Source: Kistimonas sp964291485 (GTDB taxonomy: Bacteria; Pseudomonadota; Gammaproteobacteria; Pseudomonadales; Endozoicomonadaceae). From it: a stretch of DNA of 64,000 nucleotides. Below are positions 35,422-43,472 of the stretch, piece by piece. The notes under the pieces were generated by a model. The model saw nothing but the letters and a program-made list of their open reading frames with translations, did no database searches and had not been told where the DNA came from. The stretch covers positions 2,914,001 to 2,978,000 of the forward strand of contig OZ220224.1 of the NCBI GenBank assembly GCA_964291485.2, in the 5' to 3' direction. Numbering within the stretch: position 1 is the first letter of the stretch; the number at the start of each line of letters is the position of its first letter. The translations under genes were made by a program, and so were the position numbers.

Positions 35422-36336
35422 TCAGCGTACGGCCATATCCCTGACCGCTGTCACTATCGATTCCGTCAGATCAATCTGGTTGCTTTCGTGGCGGATCGTA
35501 TTGCAGCTGATCACGGTATCCACATAGCCTTCCTGCAGCGCCTGCATAGCCCGACCGGCAAACAATGGATGAATAACAATACAAACGGCTGGCTTACAAT
35601 CGTTCTCCTGTAAAAGACGGGCTGCCTGCAAGATCGTGGAGCCGGTAGACACAATATCGTCGATCAGAACAGGGGTATAATCGCGGTAATCAGTCAGCCT
35701 GCTTTTCTGTTCTGCAGTGTCATCAAGGCCAACATTGACGTCACGATCGCCATAACGCTCCTTCGCCAGTACCAAATAAGGTGCGCCACTGAGTTCAGCG
35801 ACAGCCTTTACCCACTGTTCGCTCTCTTCGTCAGGCCCAATCAACACGGGGTTTGCAACCTTTTTCGCCATCCAGGGGGCAATAGCATGACAGGCGCTCA
35901 GTGCAACGGCCTCAAGTTGATATAACTCATTCAGTGCATGGAAACGGTGCAGGTGGGGATCAACAGTGACCAGCCAATCAAAACAGTTCGACAGCATACG
36001 GGCAACATATCGGGAGGTAACCGCCTCGCCAGGCGAAAAACGGTCATCCTGCCGCATGTACGCCAGATAGGGCGCCACCAGGCCAATTCTGCGGGCACCC
36101 ATTTCACGAAGGTTTTCTACCAGGAAATAAAGGCGCAAAAGTTTAGTGTCAGGATCACTCAGCGTGCACTGCACCACCACATCACGTCCCTTACAGTCAC
36201 TGAGCACATTCAGGCAGGTTTCCCCATCAGGAAATTGCCGCCACTCCAGCTCACAAGCCTCATAGTTAAGGCCGGATAGCATCGCTTCAAACAACGGTCG
36301 ATTGTCATCCATTAAAACCAGCAGCGGCTTGTTCAT
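35422..36336 (-). CDS. Ribose-phosphate pyrophosphokinase-like protein
   Basis: A 304-residue PRPP synthetase homologue with two phosphoribosyltransferase-fold halves. Motifs are FPDGETCLNV near residue 36, the flexible loop YLAYMRQDDRFSPGEAVTS, DPHLHRF, and the PRPP signature PVLIDDIVSTGSTI. The sequence diverges from the housekeeping Prs and is closer to the short class III (archaeal-like) members sometimes linked to thymidine phosphorylase salvage. It should make PRPP from ribose 5-phosphate and a nucleotide. ATG 36336 is the family-like start; the frame opens at 36369. Not in an operon with gdhA by sequence alone, although only about 100 bases separate them. Confidence 0.85.
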   Translation of the reverse strand: MNKPLLVLMDDNRPLFEAMLSGLNYEACELEWRQFPDGETCLNVLSDCKGRDVVVQCTLSDPDTKLLRLYFLVENLREMGARRIGLVAPYLAYMRQDDRFSPGEAVTSRYVARMLSNCFDWLVTVDPHLHRFHALNELYQLEAVALSACHAIAPWMAKKVANPVLIGPDEESEQWVKAVAELSGAPYLVLAKERYGDRDVNVGLDDTAEQKSRLTDYRDYTPVLIDDIVSTGSTILQAARLLQENDCKPAVCIVIHPLFAGRAMQALQEGYVDTVISCNTIRHESNQIDLTESIVTAVRDMAVR

Positions 36337-36621
36337 TACCGTGACACACCTGTATTGAGAATGATGCATTATGAAAGAGTAGGGTATGACTGAATTCTAG
36401 GAAGAATCTGAACCCTGTAAATAGATACGGATCAATGTAATAACAGCAGAATTTCCTTCAGCATGCCCCCTGTCAGATCCTGATAGTTAACAAACGCTAT
36501 CAGCAGTAAATAACCCCAACAAACATAAAGAAAAATTCACTTTCAGCAACGTCTGTACCACATGCTGAACTTTTACATCGTTTTTTAGTCACAGTTGATG
36601 TGCACAGGAGGCCAGTGAAAA

Positions 36622-38511
36622 GTGATGCCCCCCCCAAGACTCGATGGACAAAGCAATCTGCCGCAATCGCAAAGTCATGAAGTACATGCCATTTCATCTA
36701 ATTCAACAACTGAATTTCGTGGAGTACGAACCACAGAAACAGGTGTCACATATTCTTTAAAGCAAGCATTGGAAGTAATCGCCTCTTTATGCAACACATT
36801 GGCTCACCAGATACAACGCTGCTTTATTTGTTTGTTTTGTTGTTATCCTTGTTGCCCAGACAGATCATATTTGCCTTCCAGAAATGACAACACCCCAAGT
36901 GAACTGCCAGCCCCTATGCCTGATTCATCAGATATAGGACATGAACACCAACTATCAGATACTATTCAGCATGATTTATCAGATGATGCATCAGCACATG
37001 AGATTCTCCCCTCCCCTGATCAACGAACTGCAGATCAAACACCAGAACACTGTGAGTCAGAGACTTCATTACCCGTTGACACATTAAATACAGGGTCAGT
37101 TTTACCTCAGGAAGAGTATTCTCCACACCTGCCCAACGACGCTACACAGACTACGCCAAGTACGCCCTCTGTAGATATTGACGAGTACGAAAGAAGGAAT
37201 TCATACCCATCTGGTGAAACGGGTGCTGTTGAAGATAATCAAACCAATCTGTGTCATACATATGAAGAGCAGGATCAACCTAGTTCCAGCCACACACATG
37301 CACAATTATCACTTGATAAACACCTGACAGACGAATCTGAGCATGAAGAGTCAGAATTTGACAGTGACGATGATGGCTCATGGGCTACGTCATGGTACGA
37401 ATCCGATGAGGAAGAGATCGAAGCAGAGGCAGCAGCAGACATAAATACAGGCCAATTCATGCCCCCTCAACATTTACCAACAGATCCTGAGAGGGAGCAA
37501 TTTAGCGAAATATTGACAGATATACCAACAAACATATCTCAAGACGAATTAAGGGCTATACGCTCATCGGCCGCTTACATAGGTATGATTAAAGTCTTTA
37601 TTGCCAAACTAGGTTTGGCCAAGAGGCTAGCAAAAAAACCAACATATGCAATTGACACGAAAGACGTCAGAAAGATTATTCCTTATCCAAAACATTCTTT
37701 ACTGATTAAATATGCCCGTATCGAAAAATTACAAACTACCGAACAAAATTTTTGTCAATTATGCACAGCATCCAATTTTATACGAATATCGCTAGAATGC
37801 GCAGCTAAAGACCCCGAACTTTTCAAGCAACTGGCTGCTGACTCGAACGTTACACTCTACCAAATCAATCAAAAATTCCCATTACATGACTCACTCGTCC
37901 AGTCGGAACGAATATCCATATCCTCACAAGGATCATCAACCGATTCAGCAACAACTCAAGATCTAGAGAGTCAGAATCAACAAGTATTCGAAAAAGTCCG
38001 TCAAATAAAAATGGCTTCACGGAAACGGGTAGTCTCAAGATCGCCAGACCTATCTGTTCTAGATCTCAAATCAAACCAACAAATTGCCGAGGATATGATT
38101 CTTAAAAAAGTAGAGAGATACTATCTGTTATTCATCGATCACCTTATAGCCTCAGCATCCAAAAAACCCAAAATAAAAAACCCATTCAAATCTGATAAAT
38201 CTGAAAAAAAATTTCCGCTACCCGCACTTAGAGATATTGCAACGTGTGAGTTAGCGTTCAGACACCTAGACGCGCTCGCTCGCAAAGAGCTAACATCATC
38301 CGAAATAGAAGACGCAATAGTAACAACCAAGAAAACCATAATTAAAACAAAGGAAGCTATAGCCAAATACAAAAGTGCTTTACCAGAAAGATTTGTAAAC
38401 ATACTACAAAATGGAGGCCATGGTCAGATGTCTCTTCCGGAGTTAAATACACTATTACGATCATTATCCCAAAAGGTTCCCGCAAGGCACTCGACAATGA
38501 TGGAAACATAG
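36622..38511 (+). CDS. Acidic disordered effector-like protein D with Cys cluster
   Basis: 629 residues, family not recognised. Residues 45-65 form an amphipathic helix, followed by six cysteines in twelve residues (CFICLFCCYPCC, 67-78), which resembles a eukaryotic S-acylation site or a metal cluster. Residues 80-290 are disordered and rich in Ser, Asp, Glu, Pro and Thr, with EEEIEAEAAAD near the end. Residues 300-400 and 460-620 are helical and basic, with KKPKIKNPFKSDKSEKK as a linker. There is no signal peptide or WD/ankyrin repeat. AGGAGG (36606-36611) precedes either GTG 36622 or ATG 36625. AT-rich, + strand, single, like genes A-C. Confidence 0.7.
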   Translation: MMPPPRLDGQSNLPQSQSHEVHAISSNSTTEFRGVRTTETGVTYSLKQALEVIASLCNTLAHQIQRCFICLFCCYPCCPDRSYLPSRNDNTPSELPAPMPDSSDIGHEHQLSDTIQHDLSDDASAHEILPSPDQRTADQTPEHCESETSLPVDTLNTGSVLPQEEYSPHLPNDATQTTPSTPSVDIDEYERRNSYPSGETGAVEDNQTNLCHTYEEQDQPSSSHTHAQLSLDKHLTDESEHEESEFDSDDDGSWATSWYESDEEEIEAEAAADINTGQFMPPQHLPTDPEREQFSEILTDIPTNISQDELRAIRSSAAYIGMIKVFIAKLGLAKRLAKKPTYAIDTKDVRKIIPYPKHSLLIKYARIEKLQTTEQNFCQLCTASNFIRISLECAAKDPELFKQLAADSNVTLYQINQKFPLHDSLVQSERISISSQGSSTDSATTQDLESQNQQVFEKVRQIKMASRKRVVSRSPDLSVLDLKSNQQIAEDMILKKVERYYLLFIDHLIASASKKPKIKNPFKSDKSEKKFPLPALRDIATCELAFRHLDALARKELTSSEIEDAIVTTKKTIIKTKEAIAKYKSALPERFVNILQNGGHGQMSLPELNTLLRSLSQKVPARHSTMMET

Positions 38512-38528
38512 ACTCATAGATAAAGACG

Positions 38529-39230
38529 CTAGCAACCTATTTGACTAAAAAAATCAGGGACAATTGCGCTTGCCGAACCAATGACCTGTTGATCAAACAA
38601 TGTCGCATTATCAACTTCCTCAAGATTCAACAGTAATGTTCTGGCACCGTGCTGCTTCGCCTCAAGGACAAAACCCGCTGCCGGATAGACATTGCCAGAC
38701 GTACCAATGGCAACAAAGAGATCACAGCCAGCCAACGCGTCATAGATTATATCCATATACAACGGCATTTCGTTAAACCAGACAATATGGGGGCGAAGAT
38801 TACCCGCTATCCCGCAGCAACGGCAGCGTGACTTCGGTAAAATATCCCCTTCCTGCAGCTCAATCTCACCAGTCACCACACAACGTGCTTGCCGTAACTC
38901 GCCGTGCATATGCAGTAGAGTTTCTGATCCGGCTCGCTCATGCAGATCATCAACATTCTGGGTCACCAGCAGAAACTGACCGTCAAAACGCTGCTCAAAC
39001 GCTGCCAGCGCACGATGCGCGGCATTCGGCTCGACGTTGGCCAGCTGCCGCCGGCGCTGGTTGTAGAAATCCTGTACCAGGGCGGGATTGCGGGCAAAAC
39101 CTTCCGGTGTCGCCACATCTTCAATCCGGTGGTCTTCCCACAGGCCGTCACTGGCCCGGAAAGTGCGCAGGCCAGATTCCGCTGAAATACCCGCCCCTGT
39201 CAGCACGACCACCGAACGATACCCCGCCAT
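38529..39230 (-). CDS. cobB: Sirtuin, NAD-dependent protein deacylase CobB
   Basis: A 233-residue SIR2 enzyme removing acyl groups from lysines using NAD+. Motifs are TGAGISAESGLRTFR (NAD), TQNVDDLHERAG, catalytic His109 in LHMHGEL, and zinc cysteines 117, 136 and 139 (with another at 138). Tyr56 and Arg59 (FYNQRR) correspond to the Tyr-x-x-Arg pair that lets SIRT5-type sirtuins desuccinylate, so both deacetylase and desuccinylase activity are expected. Short form without the E. coli N-terminal extension. It ends 17 bases from the stop of convergent gene D and may form a unit with the DUF4139 gene upstream (12-base gap). Confidence 0.95.
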   Translation of the reverse strand: MAGYRSVVVLTGAGISAESGLRTFRASDGLWEDHRIEDVATPEGFARNPALVQDFYNQRRRQLANVEPNAAHRALAAFEQRFDGQFLLVTQNVDDLHERAGSETLLHMHGELRQARCVVTGEIELQEGDILPKSRCRCCGIAGNLRPHIVWFNEMPLYMDIIYDALAGCDLFVAIGTSGNVYPAAGFVLEAKQHGARTLLLNLEEVDNATLFDQQVIGSASAIVPDFFSQIGC

Positions 39231-39242
39231 GGTTTCTCCTGA

Positions 39243-40625
39243 TTATTGCTTCCGTTGATAGACCGTAGAGAAATACACTTTCTTCTCGCTGTTCGCTGAG
39301 AGATCGACCGTCAAAGCGCCATCATCTGCCAACTCAACCCCCTTGAGCTGATCGACTCGCAGGAGATCACGATCTTCATCCATGATCCGCAGCTGGATCA
39401 TCTCATTCTTCCGGTTTCTGATCACCAGCTGCCAGGAAACGATCAATTGATTGACCTGCTGTCGCACATCCAGACGGCTGCGCTCAATCTCTACGGTATA
39501 GGCTTCCCCCTGCCCCAGCAGCACCTGCGAACCGGCCGCAGACTGGTCCAGCATACTTTCACCAGTCATGAACAGCCGACCGTCACTGTCTTCCTCAAAA
39601 ACCCGTACTCTTCCAGCCGGTAAATCAGTCGGTGCGGTGAATCGAATCATCTGAATCGGGTGCCCCTGCACCGGCCGGTTACCAGGCTGGGACTGTCCGT
39701 AAAAACGGTACTGGTAATAATGCCCACCTTTCAGATCATCCATAACCGACAAACGAATTTTCTGCCGGCTGCGAGGCGGCAGGTCATGATTGCCAGATAC
39801 GGCAGTAAAATAGAGATCGCCCCGACGCCGTGACTGGTTATCCATCTCTGCCATACCTGCAGCGTAGCTCCGAGCCATCATCACCTGTGGCACCGCACCG
39901 GTTTCACCGGATGCCAACTGGATCACCGCCTGTTGGTAATCACTCTCAGAGTTATTGGCCAGTAGGGCATCATGGATCAAGGTCATGCCTTTGCCCTCGC
40001 TATCCGTGATCAGCTGGTACCAAGTCTGATAACCCAGATTCTGGTTAATATACGACACTGAAACCGAATCTGCAGGTTTCTCAAGGCTAAAATCAGCCAC
40101 CAGTGGCGGCGCCAGGCGCTGGCTGCCCAAAGGACCACGATCAAGGCTGCGAATCATGACGTCGCGATCCGCCGAAAACACTTCCTGGCGCCCCGATGCC
40201 CATTGCAGGATACCGGTGCCATTTCGCCAGTAGACCAGCCGCCCCGTACTGGGTGCTTCTACACCGTTACGATAAACTTCTACCTCATTACCCAGCATGC
40301 CGGCAATCAGTTGCTCGCGGTTGTCCGCCGGCTGAAGCCAGCTGATGCTATCTGCATAGGTATCACCGCGTTTACTTTCCGTCCACAGCTGCAAGCTGTC
40401 CATTTGCCAGGAATGATAATCGGGTCGTAAGGACAATTGACTCTGCCCCGCCGGCAGCCGGGCGGGTACTTTTTGTTCAACGAAGCCCTGGTCAGTATAA
40501 AGAATCAGCTGGGTTTCCGTGTTATCAGCACCGGGCTCCAGTTTGATGGTTTCTGCAGCCATAACACTGCCCGATAGCAGGATGGCAGCCGCCAGCAGGA
40601 TGGGTGAGGTGACACGACAGGCCAT
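39243..40625 (-). CDS. Secreted DUF4139 protein
   Basis: A 460-residue exported protein with a Sec signal (hydrophobic LLAAAILLSGSVMA, cleavage before AETIKL). The beta-rich body matches DUF4139: LYTDQGFVEQKVPARLPAG at the N-terminus, YINQNLGYQTWYQLI and ALLANNSESDYQQAVIQL in the middle, and a C-terminal immunoglobulin-like half ending SANSEKKVYFSTVY. Some members are periplasmic or outer-membrane associated. No enzymatic role is established. It lies 12 bases before cobB, so co-transcription is likely, though a functional link is not obvious. Confidence 0.82.
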   Translation of the reverse strand: MACRVTSPILLAAAILLSGSVMAAETIKLEPGADNTETQLILYTDQGFVEQKVPARLPAGQSQLSLRPDYHSWQMDSLQLWTESKRGDTYADSISWLQPADNREQLIAGMLGNEVEVYRNGVEAPSTGRLVYWRNGTGILQWASGRQEVFSADRDVMIRSLDRGPLGSQRLAPPLVADFSLEKPADSVSVSYINQNLGYQTWYQLITDSEGKGMTLIHDALLANNSESDYQQAVIQLASGETGAVPQVMMARSYAAGMAEMDNQSRRRGDLYFTAVSGNHDLPPRSRQKIRLSVMDDLKGGHYYQYRFYGQSQPGNRPVQGHPIQMIRFTAPTDLPAGRVRVFEEDSDGRLFMTGESMLDQSAAGSQVLLGQGEAYTVEIERSRLDVRQQVNQLIVSWQLVIRNRKNEMIQLRIMDEDRDLLRVDQLKGVELADDGALTVDLSANSEKKVYFSTVYQRKQ

Positions 40626-40815
40626 GGGATGTTTCCGCTAGTTAACGACCCCTGCAAGTATCCGCTTCCGTACCCATTACCGCAACTACCCGAGTTCATA
40701 TAGGAACAACCACTAGTTCCAAGGTAATTACACAAAAAATAAAAGAATAACGCGTAACCGCATCAACAGTTGGCACTGGAATCCTTGATTGTTTCTGTTT
40801 CCCTGATCTATTACG

Positions 40816-41550
40816 ATGCCCGGTTTTACGCAAATCTCGTCAATGCCGATGGAAAACAACGTTCATTCACCAGGCAAAACAACAGGGATTCTGGCCGCAG
40901 CGCCTGAACATACCCTGTGGATCTTGGTCGTCCTGCACATACTGGTAATCTCGGCCAGTAATTACCTGGTTCAGCTGCCCTTTACCCTGTTTGGCTTTCA
41001 CGTCACCTGGGGCGCGTTCACCTTCCCACTGGTCTATGTGGCCACGGACCTGACTGTCCGAGTCTATGGCGCCACGCTGGCAAGACGCATTATTGCCCGG
41101 GTCATGCTGCCTGCACTGTTGGTGTCGTATGCAATCTCGGTAATGTTCCATGAAGGCACGTTCCAGGGACTGGGCACACTGACCGAGTTTAACCTGTTTG
41201 TGGCGCGGATTGCCTTTGCCAGTTTCTCTGCCTATATGGCCGGTCAGCTGTTGGATGTCACGGTTTTCAACCGCCTGCGTCGGCTTAAAGCCTGGTGGGT
41301 GGCGCCAACAGCATCGTCGTTTATCGGCAACGCACTGGATACTGTCGTTTTCTTTGCCGTGGCGTTTTACAACAGTACCGATGCTTTCATGGCCACGCAC
41401 TGGGTCGAAATCGCCTGGGTGGATTTTGGTTTCAAAATGCTGATTTCAGGGGTGCTGATGCTTCCGCTTTATGGCGTCATCCTGTCGACCCTGCAGCGCC
41501 ATATCACCATGGCACCCGCCCAGAAAGCCCCTTCACTGAACAACATCTGA
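40816..41550 (+). CDS. yhhQ: YhhQ-type queuosine precursor transporter
   Basis: A 244-residue inner-membrane protein with six transmembrane segments, matching E. coli YhhQ, the importer of the queuosine precursors preQ0 and preQ1 for tRNA modification. Signatures are VISASNYLVQLPF, GFHVTWGAFTFPLVYVATDLTVRVYG, FNLFVARIAFASF, WWVAPTASSFIGNALDTV and WVDFGFKMLISGV. The N-terminus is about 20 residues longer than in E. coli; ATG codons at 40843 and 40849 are alternatives. No preQ1 riboswitch is visible in the 85 bases upstream. Confidence 0.93.
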   Translation: MPGFTQISSMPMENNVHSPGKTTGILAAAPEHTLWILVVLHILVISASNYLVQLPFTLFGFHVTWGAFTFPLVYVATDLTVRVYGATLARRIIARVMLPALLVSYAISVMFHEGTFQGLGTLTEFNLFVARIAFASFSAYMAGQLLDVTVFNRLRRLKAWWVAPTASSFIGNALDTVVFFAVAFYNSTDAFMATHWVEIAWVDFGFKMLISGVLMLPLYGVILSTLQRHITMAPAQKAPSLNNI

Positions 41551-41561
41551 TTGATCCGCAG

Positions 41562-41590
41562 CATGGGCAGGTTGATGAAACCTGCCCATG
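41562..41590. terminator. Strong hairpin after yhhQ
   Basis: CATGGGCAGGTT and AACCTGCCCATG form a perfect 12-bp stem with a five-base loop, 11 bases after the stop. No T run follows. A second inverted repeat, TCCCAATCA (41602-41610) and TGATTGGGA (41640-41648), lies just beyond. Confidence 0.5.
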
Positions 41591-41748
41591 GGACACACGT
41601 CTCCCAATCAAATAAAACTATCCCGATCATTAATAGCATTGATTGGGATTATCAGAATGCGCTCTCCATACTGACGTTAAACCCGCTCAATAAGGATCCG
41701 ACTTGATCCACAAACCGGGTATCGATTTATGATTCAACAAGGAGAGAC

Positions 41749-42168
41749 ATGATGATTCCTGCCATCAAAGTGAAGGATTATATGCAGACCAGCATTACAC
41801 CTGTATCACCGGACGCCACGCTGTCACAGGTGTTGGATGCCTTCATGCACAATGATTCTGCCGCACTGCCTGTCAGCAATGCCACCGGCCAGCTGCTGGG
41901 CGTGATCACGGAACAATCTGTACTGGAACGGGCGATGCTGGCCAGTTATCACTGTGACCTGAATCTTCAGGCTATGGATATCATGGTTACCCCCGAGATT
42001 AACGTCTCATCGGAAACCGATATTCTCACCCTGGCAAATACCCTGAAACAGAAGCCAGGCACCACAACCTATGCCGTCGTGGACAACGGCCGCATCAGCG
42101 GCATGATCCGGCGCAAGGATATTCTTAAAGCACTCGCCGCAGGCACCGCAGCCTGCACACGACACTGA
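41749..42168 (+). CDS. Tandem CBS-domain protein
   Basis: A 139-residue protein made of two CBS domains: KVKDYMQTSITPVSPDATLSQ to about residue 65, and AMDIMVTPEINVSSETDIL to RRKDILKALA. Each shows the typical sheet-helix pattern (ALPVSNATGQLLGVITEQSVL). CBS pairs bind adenosine nucleotides and regulate partner proteins. The partner is unknown. AAGGAG lies about eight bases upstream; ATG at 41749 or 41752. A terminator follows, so it is a single-gene unit. Confidence 0.9.
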   Translation: MMIPAIKVKDYMQTSITPVSPDATLSQVLDAFMHNDSAALPVSNATGQLLGVITEQSVLERAMLASYHCDLNLQAMDIMVTPEINVSSETDILTLANTLKQKPGTTTYAVVDNGRISGMIRRKDILKALAAGTAACTRH

Positions 42169-42186
42169 CAAAGAGATAGGCAAAAG

Positions 42187-42212
42187 AAAAGGCAGCTTAC
42201 GCTGCCTTTTTT
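42187..42212 (+). terminator. Terminator of the CBS gene (bidirectional)
   Basis: AAAAGGCAGC-TTAC-GCTGCCTTTTTT: a strong stem with T runs on both strands. It lies between the CBS gene and the convergent membrane-protein gene and can serve both. Confidence 0.9.
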
Positions 42213-42214
42213 AA

Positions 42215-43387
42215 TTAGAGGGCGGTAATCAGAAGGAACAGGTAGCGTGCCGCGATTCCCGCGCAAATACCACCAACTGCATGAGCCAGTATTGCCTTGG
42301 ATGTCAGTATCCGCTTACCGAGTGTATCCAGCATCGCGGTATGAGTACTGAGGAATCCGCTCCAGCACATACCCATGGCGGTAAAGACAGCAATATCACT
42401 TCCTGTCACAATGCCCTGCTGCAGGAACGCCGGCACCATGGAGATAGCAGCACCAACCGCACCCAACGAAGTGACCGGAAACGCCACCAGCTCCGGACTT
42501 TGGAAGCCGAACAGCAGATAAAATAGTCCAGAAACGTGTCCAGCAAGCTCAGGCAACAGCGCCACACCTTCAAACGCACTGCCGGTATAACCACCTTCCG
42601 GATGACCAAAGGTCAGCATCATGACAAACGTACTGATGATCAGAACACCCGGGATGATCGCCAAGCCCAGTTCAACACCGGACTTACCGCCATCCAGCAG
42701 TGAATCCAGGCAACGCAGCCAAATGGGCTGCAGGGGACCGGCGTCCGCGTCATCATCCGGCAGGCCGGACTCAACGACTGAACGATCATCACTGACATCA
42801 TCACGAATAAACCACTGCATCAGACGTGTGGACACTATGCCACCAATCATTGCGCCAGCCAGACCGATCATGGCTGGCATGAAGAATCCACCCACCTGTC
42901 CGGCAGGACCATCTTGCAGGGTGGCCATAAAGGTGATCACCACCAGCCCCATACCAAAGGCGGTACCAAAGTTGCTGAGGGAAATCAGCTCCCGCTCGGT
43001 GAAACCTTTGCTGTAGCGCTCATCCTTGGCCAGGCTGACAATCGCCGGATTATCAGAGAAAAAGGTCATTAGCGCCGCCAGTGACGCGCGGCCAGGCAGG
43101 TTAAACAGCGGACGCATCAGGGGAGCCAGCAGCTTTTCAAGTAGGCCTACAACACCGAACTCCAGCAGCAACCGTCCGAGCGCACCGCTTAATACTGTTA
43201 CCCCCATGAGGTAGAGCACGGTATTCAACAGCAACTCGTGAGCGGTCTTCATCAGGGTGTTGAACATGTTCGTCACCCCCATGGTCTGCCCGAGGTAACC
43301 GAATAAGCCTCCGAGCACCAACAGCAGGATGACAGGTTCAAGTTGACGACGGGATATACGTAACGATGGCGTACCGGTTTTAATCAA
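42215..43387 (-). CDS. Nucleoside-recognition (gate) domain membrane protein
   Basis: A 390-residue inner-membrane protein with about ten helices. It resembles the gate/nucleoside-recognition family (CD0519/CD1768 or YjiH-like), including FFSDNPAIVSLAKDERYSKGF and LSNFGTAFGMGLVVITFM in the first half. The pseudo-repeat AFPVTSLGAVGAAISMVPAFL and FTAMGMCWSGFLSTHTAMLDTLGKR follow in the second. A cytoplasmic acidic loop (SGLPDDDADAG) separates the halves. Transported substrate unknown. Start TTG 43387 is the best in frame; no nearby ATG keeps the first helix. Confidence 0.78.
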   Translation of the reverse strand: MIKTGTPSLRISRRQLEPVILLLVLGGLFGYLGQTMGVTNMFNTLMKTAHELLLNTVLYLMGVTVLSGALGRLLLEFGVVGLLEKLLAPLMRPLFNLPGRASLAALMTFFSDNPAIVSLAKDERYSKGFTERELISLSNFGTAFGMGLVVITFMATLQDGPAGQVGGFFMPAMIGLAGAMIGGIVSTRLMQWFIRDDVSDDRSVVESGLPDDDADAGPLQPIWLRCLDSLLDGGKSGVELGLAIIPGVLIISTFVMMLTFGHPEGGYTGSAFEGVALLPELAGHVSGLFYLLFGFQSPELVAFPVTSLGAVGAAISMVPAFLQQGIVTGSDIAVFTAMGMCWSGFLSTHTAMLDTLGKRILTSKAILAHAVGGICAGIAARYLFLLITAL

Positions 43388-43437
43388 GAGGAACGTCCTG
43401 CGGGTTATCAGCTGGAATGGATGTTGTCATGATCGTG

Positions 43438-43462
43438 GCAGGCTGGACGGACGCCAGCCTGC
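43438..43462. other. Perfect hairpin upstream of the gate-domain gene
   Basis: GCAGGCTGG and CCAGCCTGC form a 9-bp stem around ACGGACG, eleven bases beyond the fabY stop on the minus strand. There is no T run, so it may be a transcript 3' end by processing or a weak terminator for fabY. Confidence 0.4.
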
Positions 43463-43472
43463 AAGGGGAGTA

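Noticed and set aside
36480..36503. Hairpin CTGATAG/CTATCAG before gene D
   Set aside because: Short stem with a ten-base AT-rich loop and no T run; it could be chance and I could not tie it to a promoter.
40730..40815. Search for a preQ1 riboswitch upstream of yhhQ
   Set aside because: No preQ1-I or preQ1-II consensus, and the leader is short.
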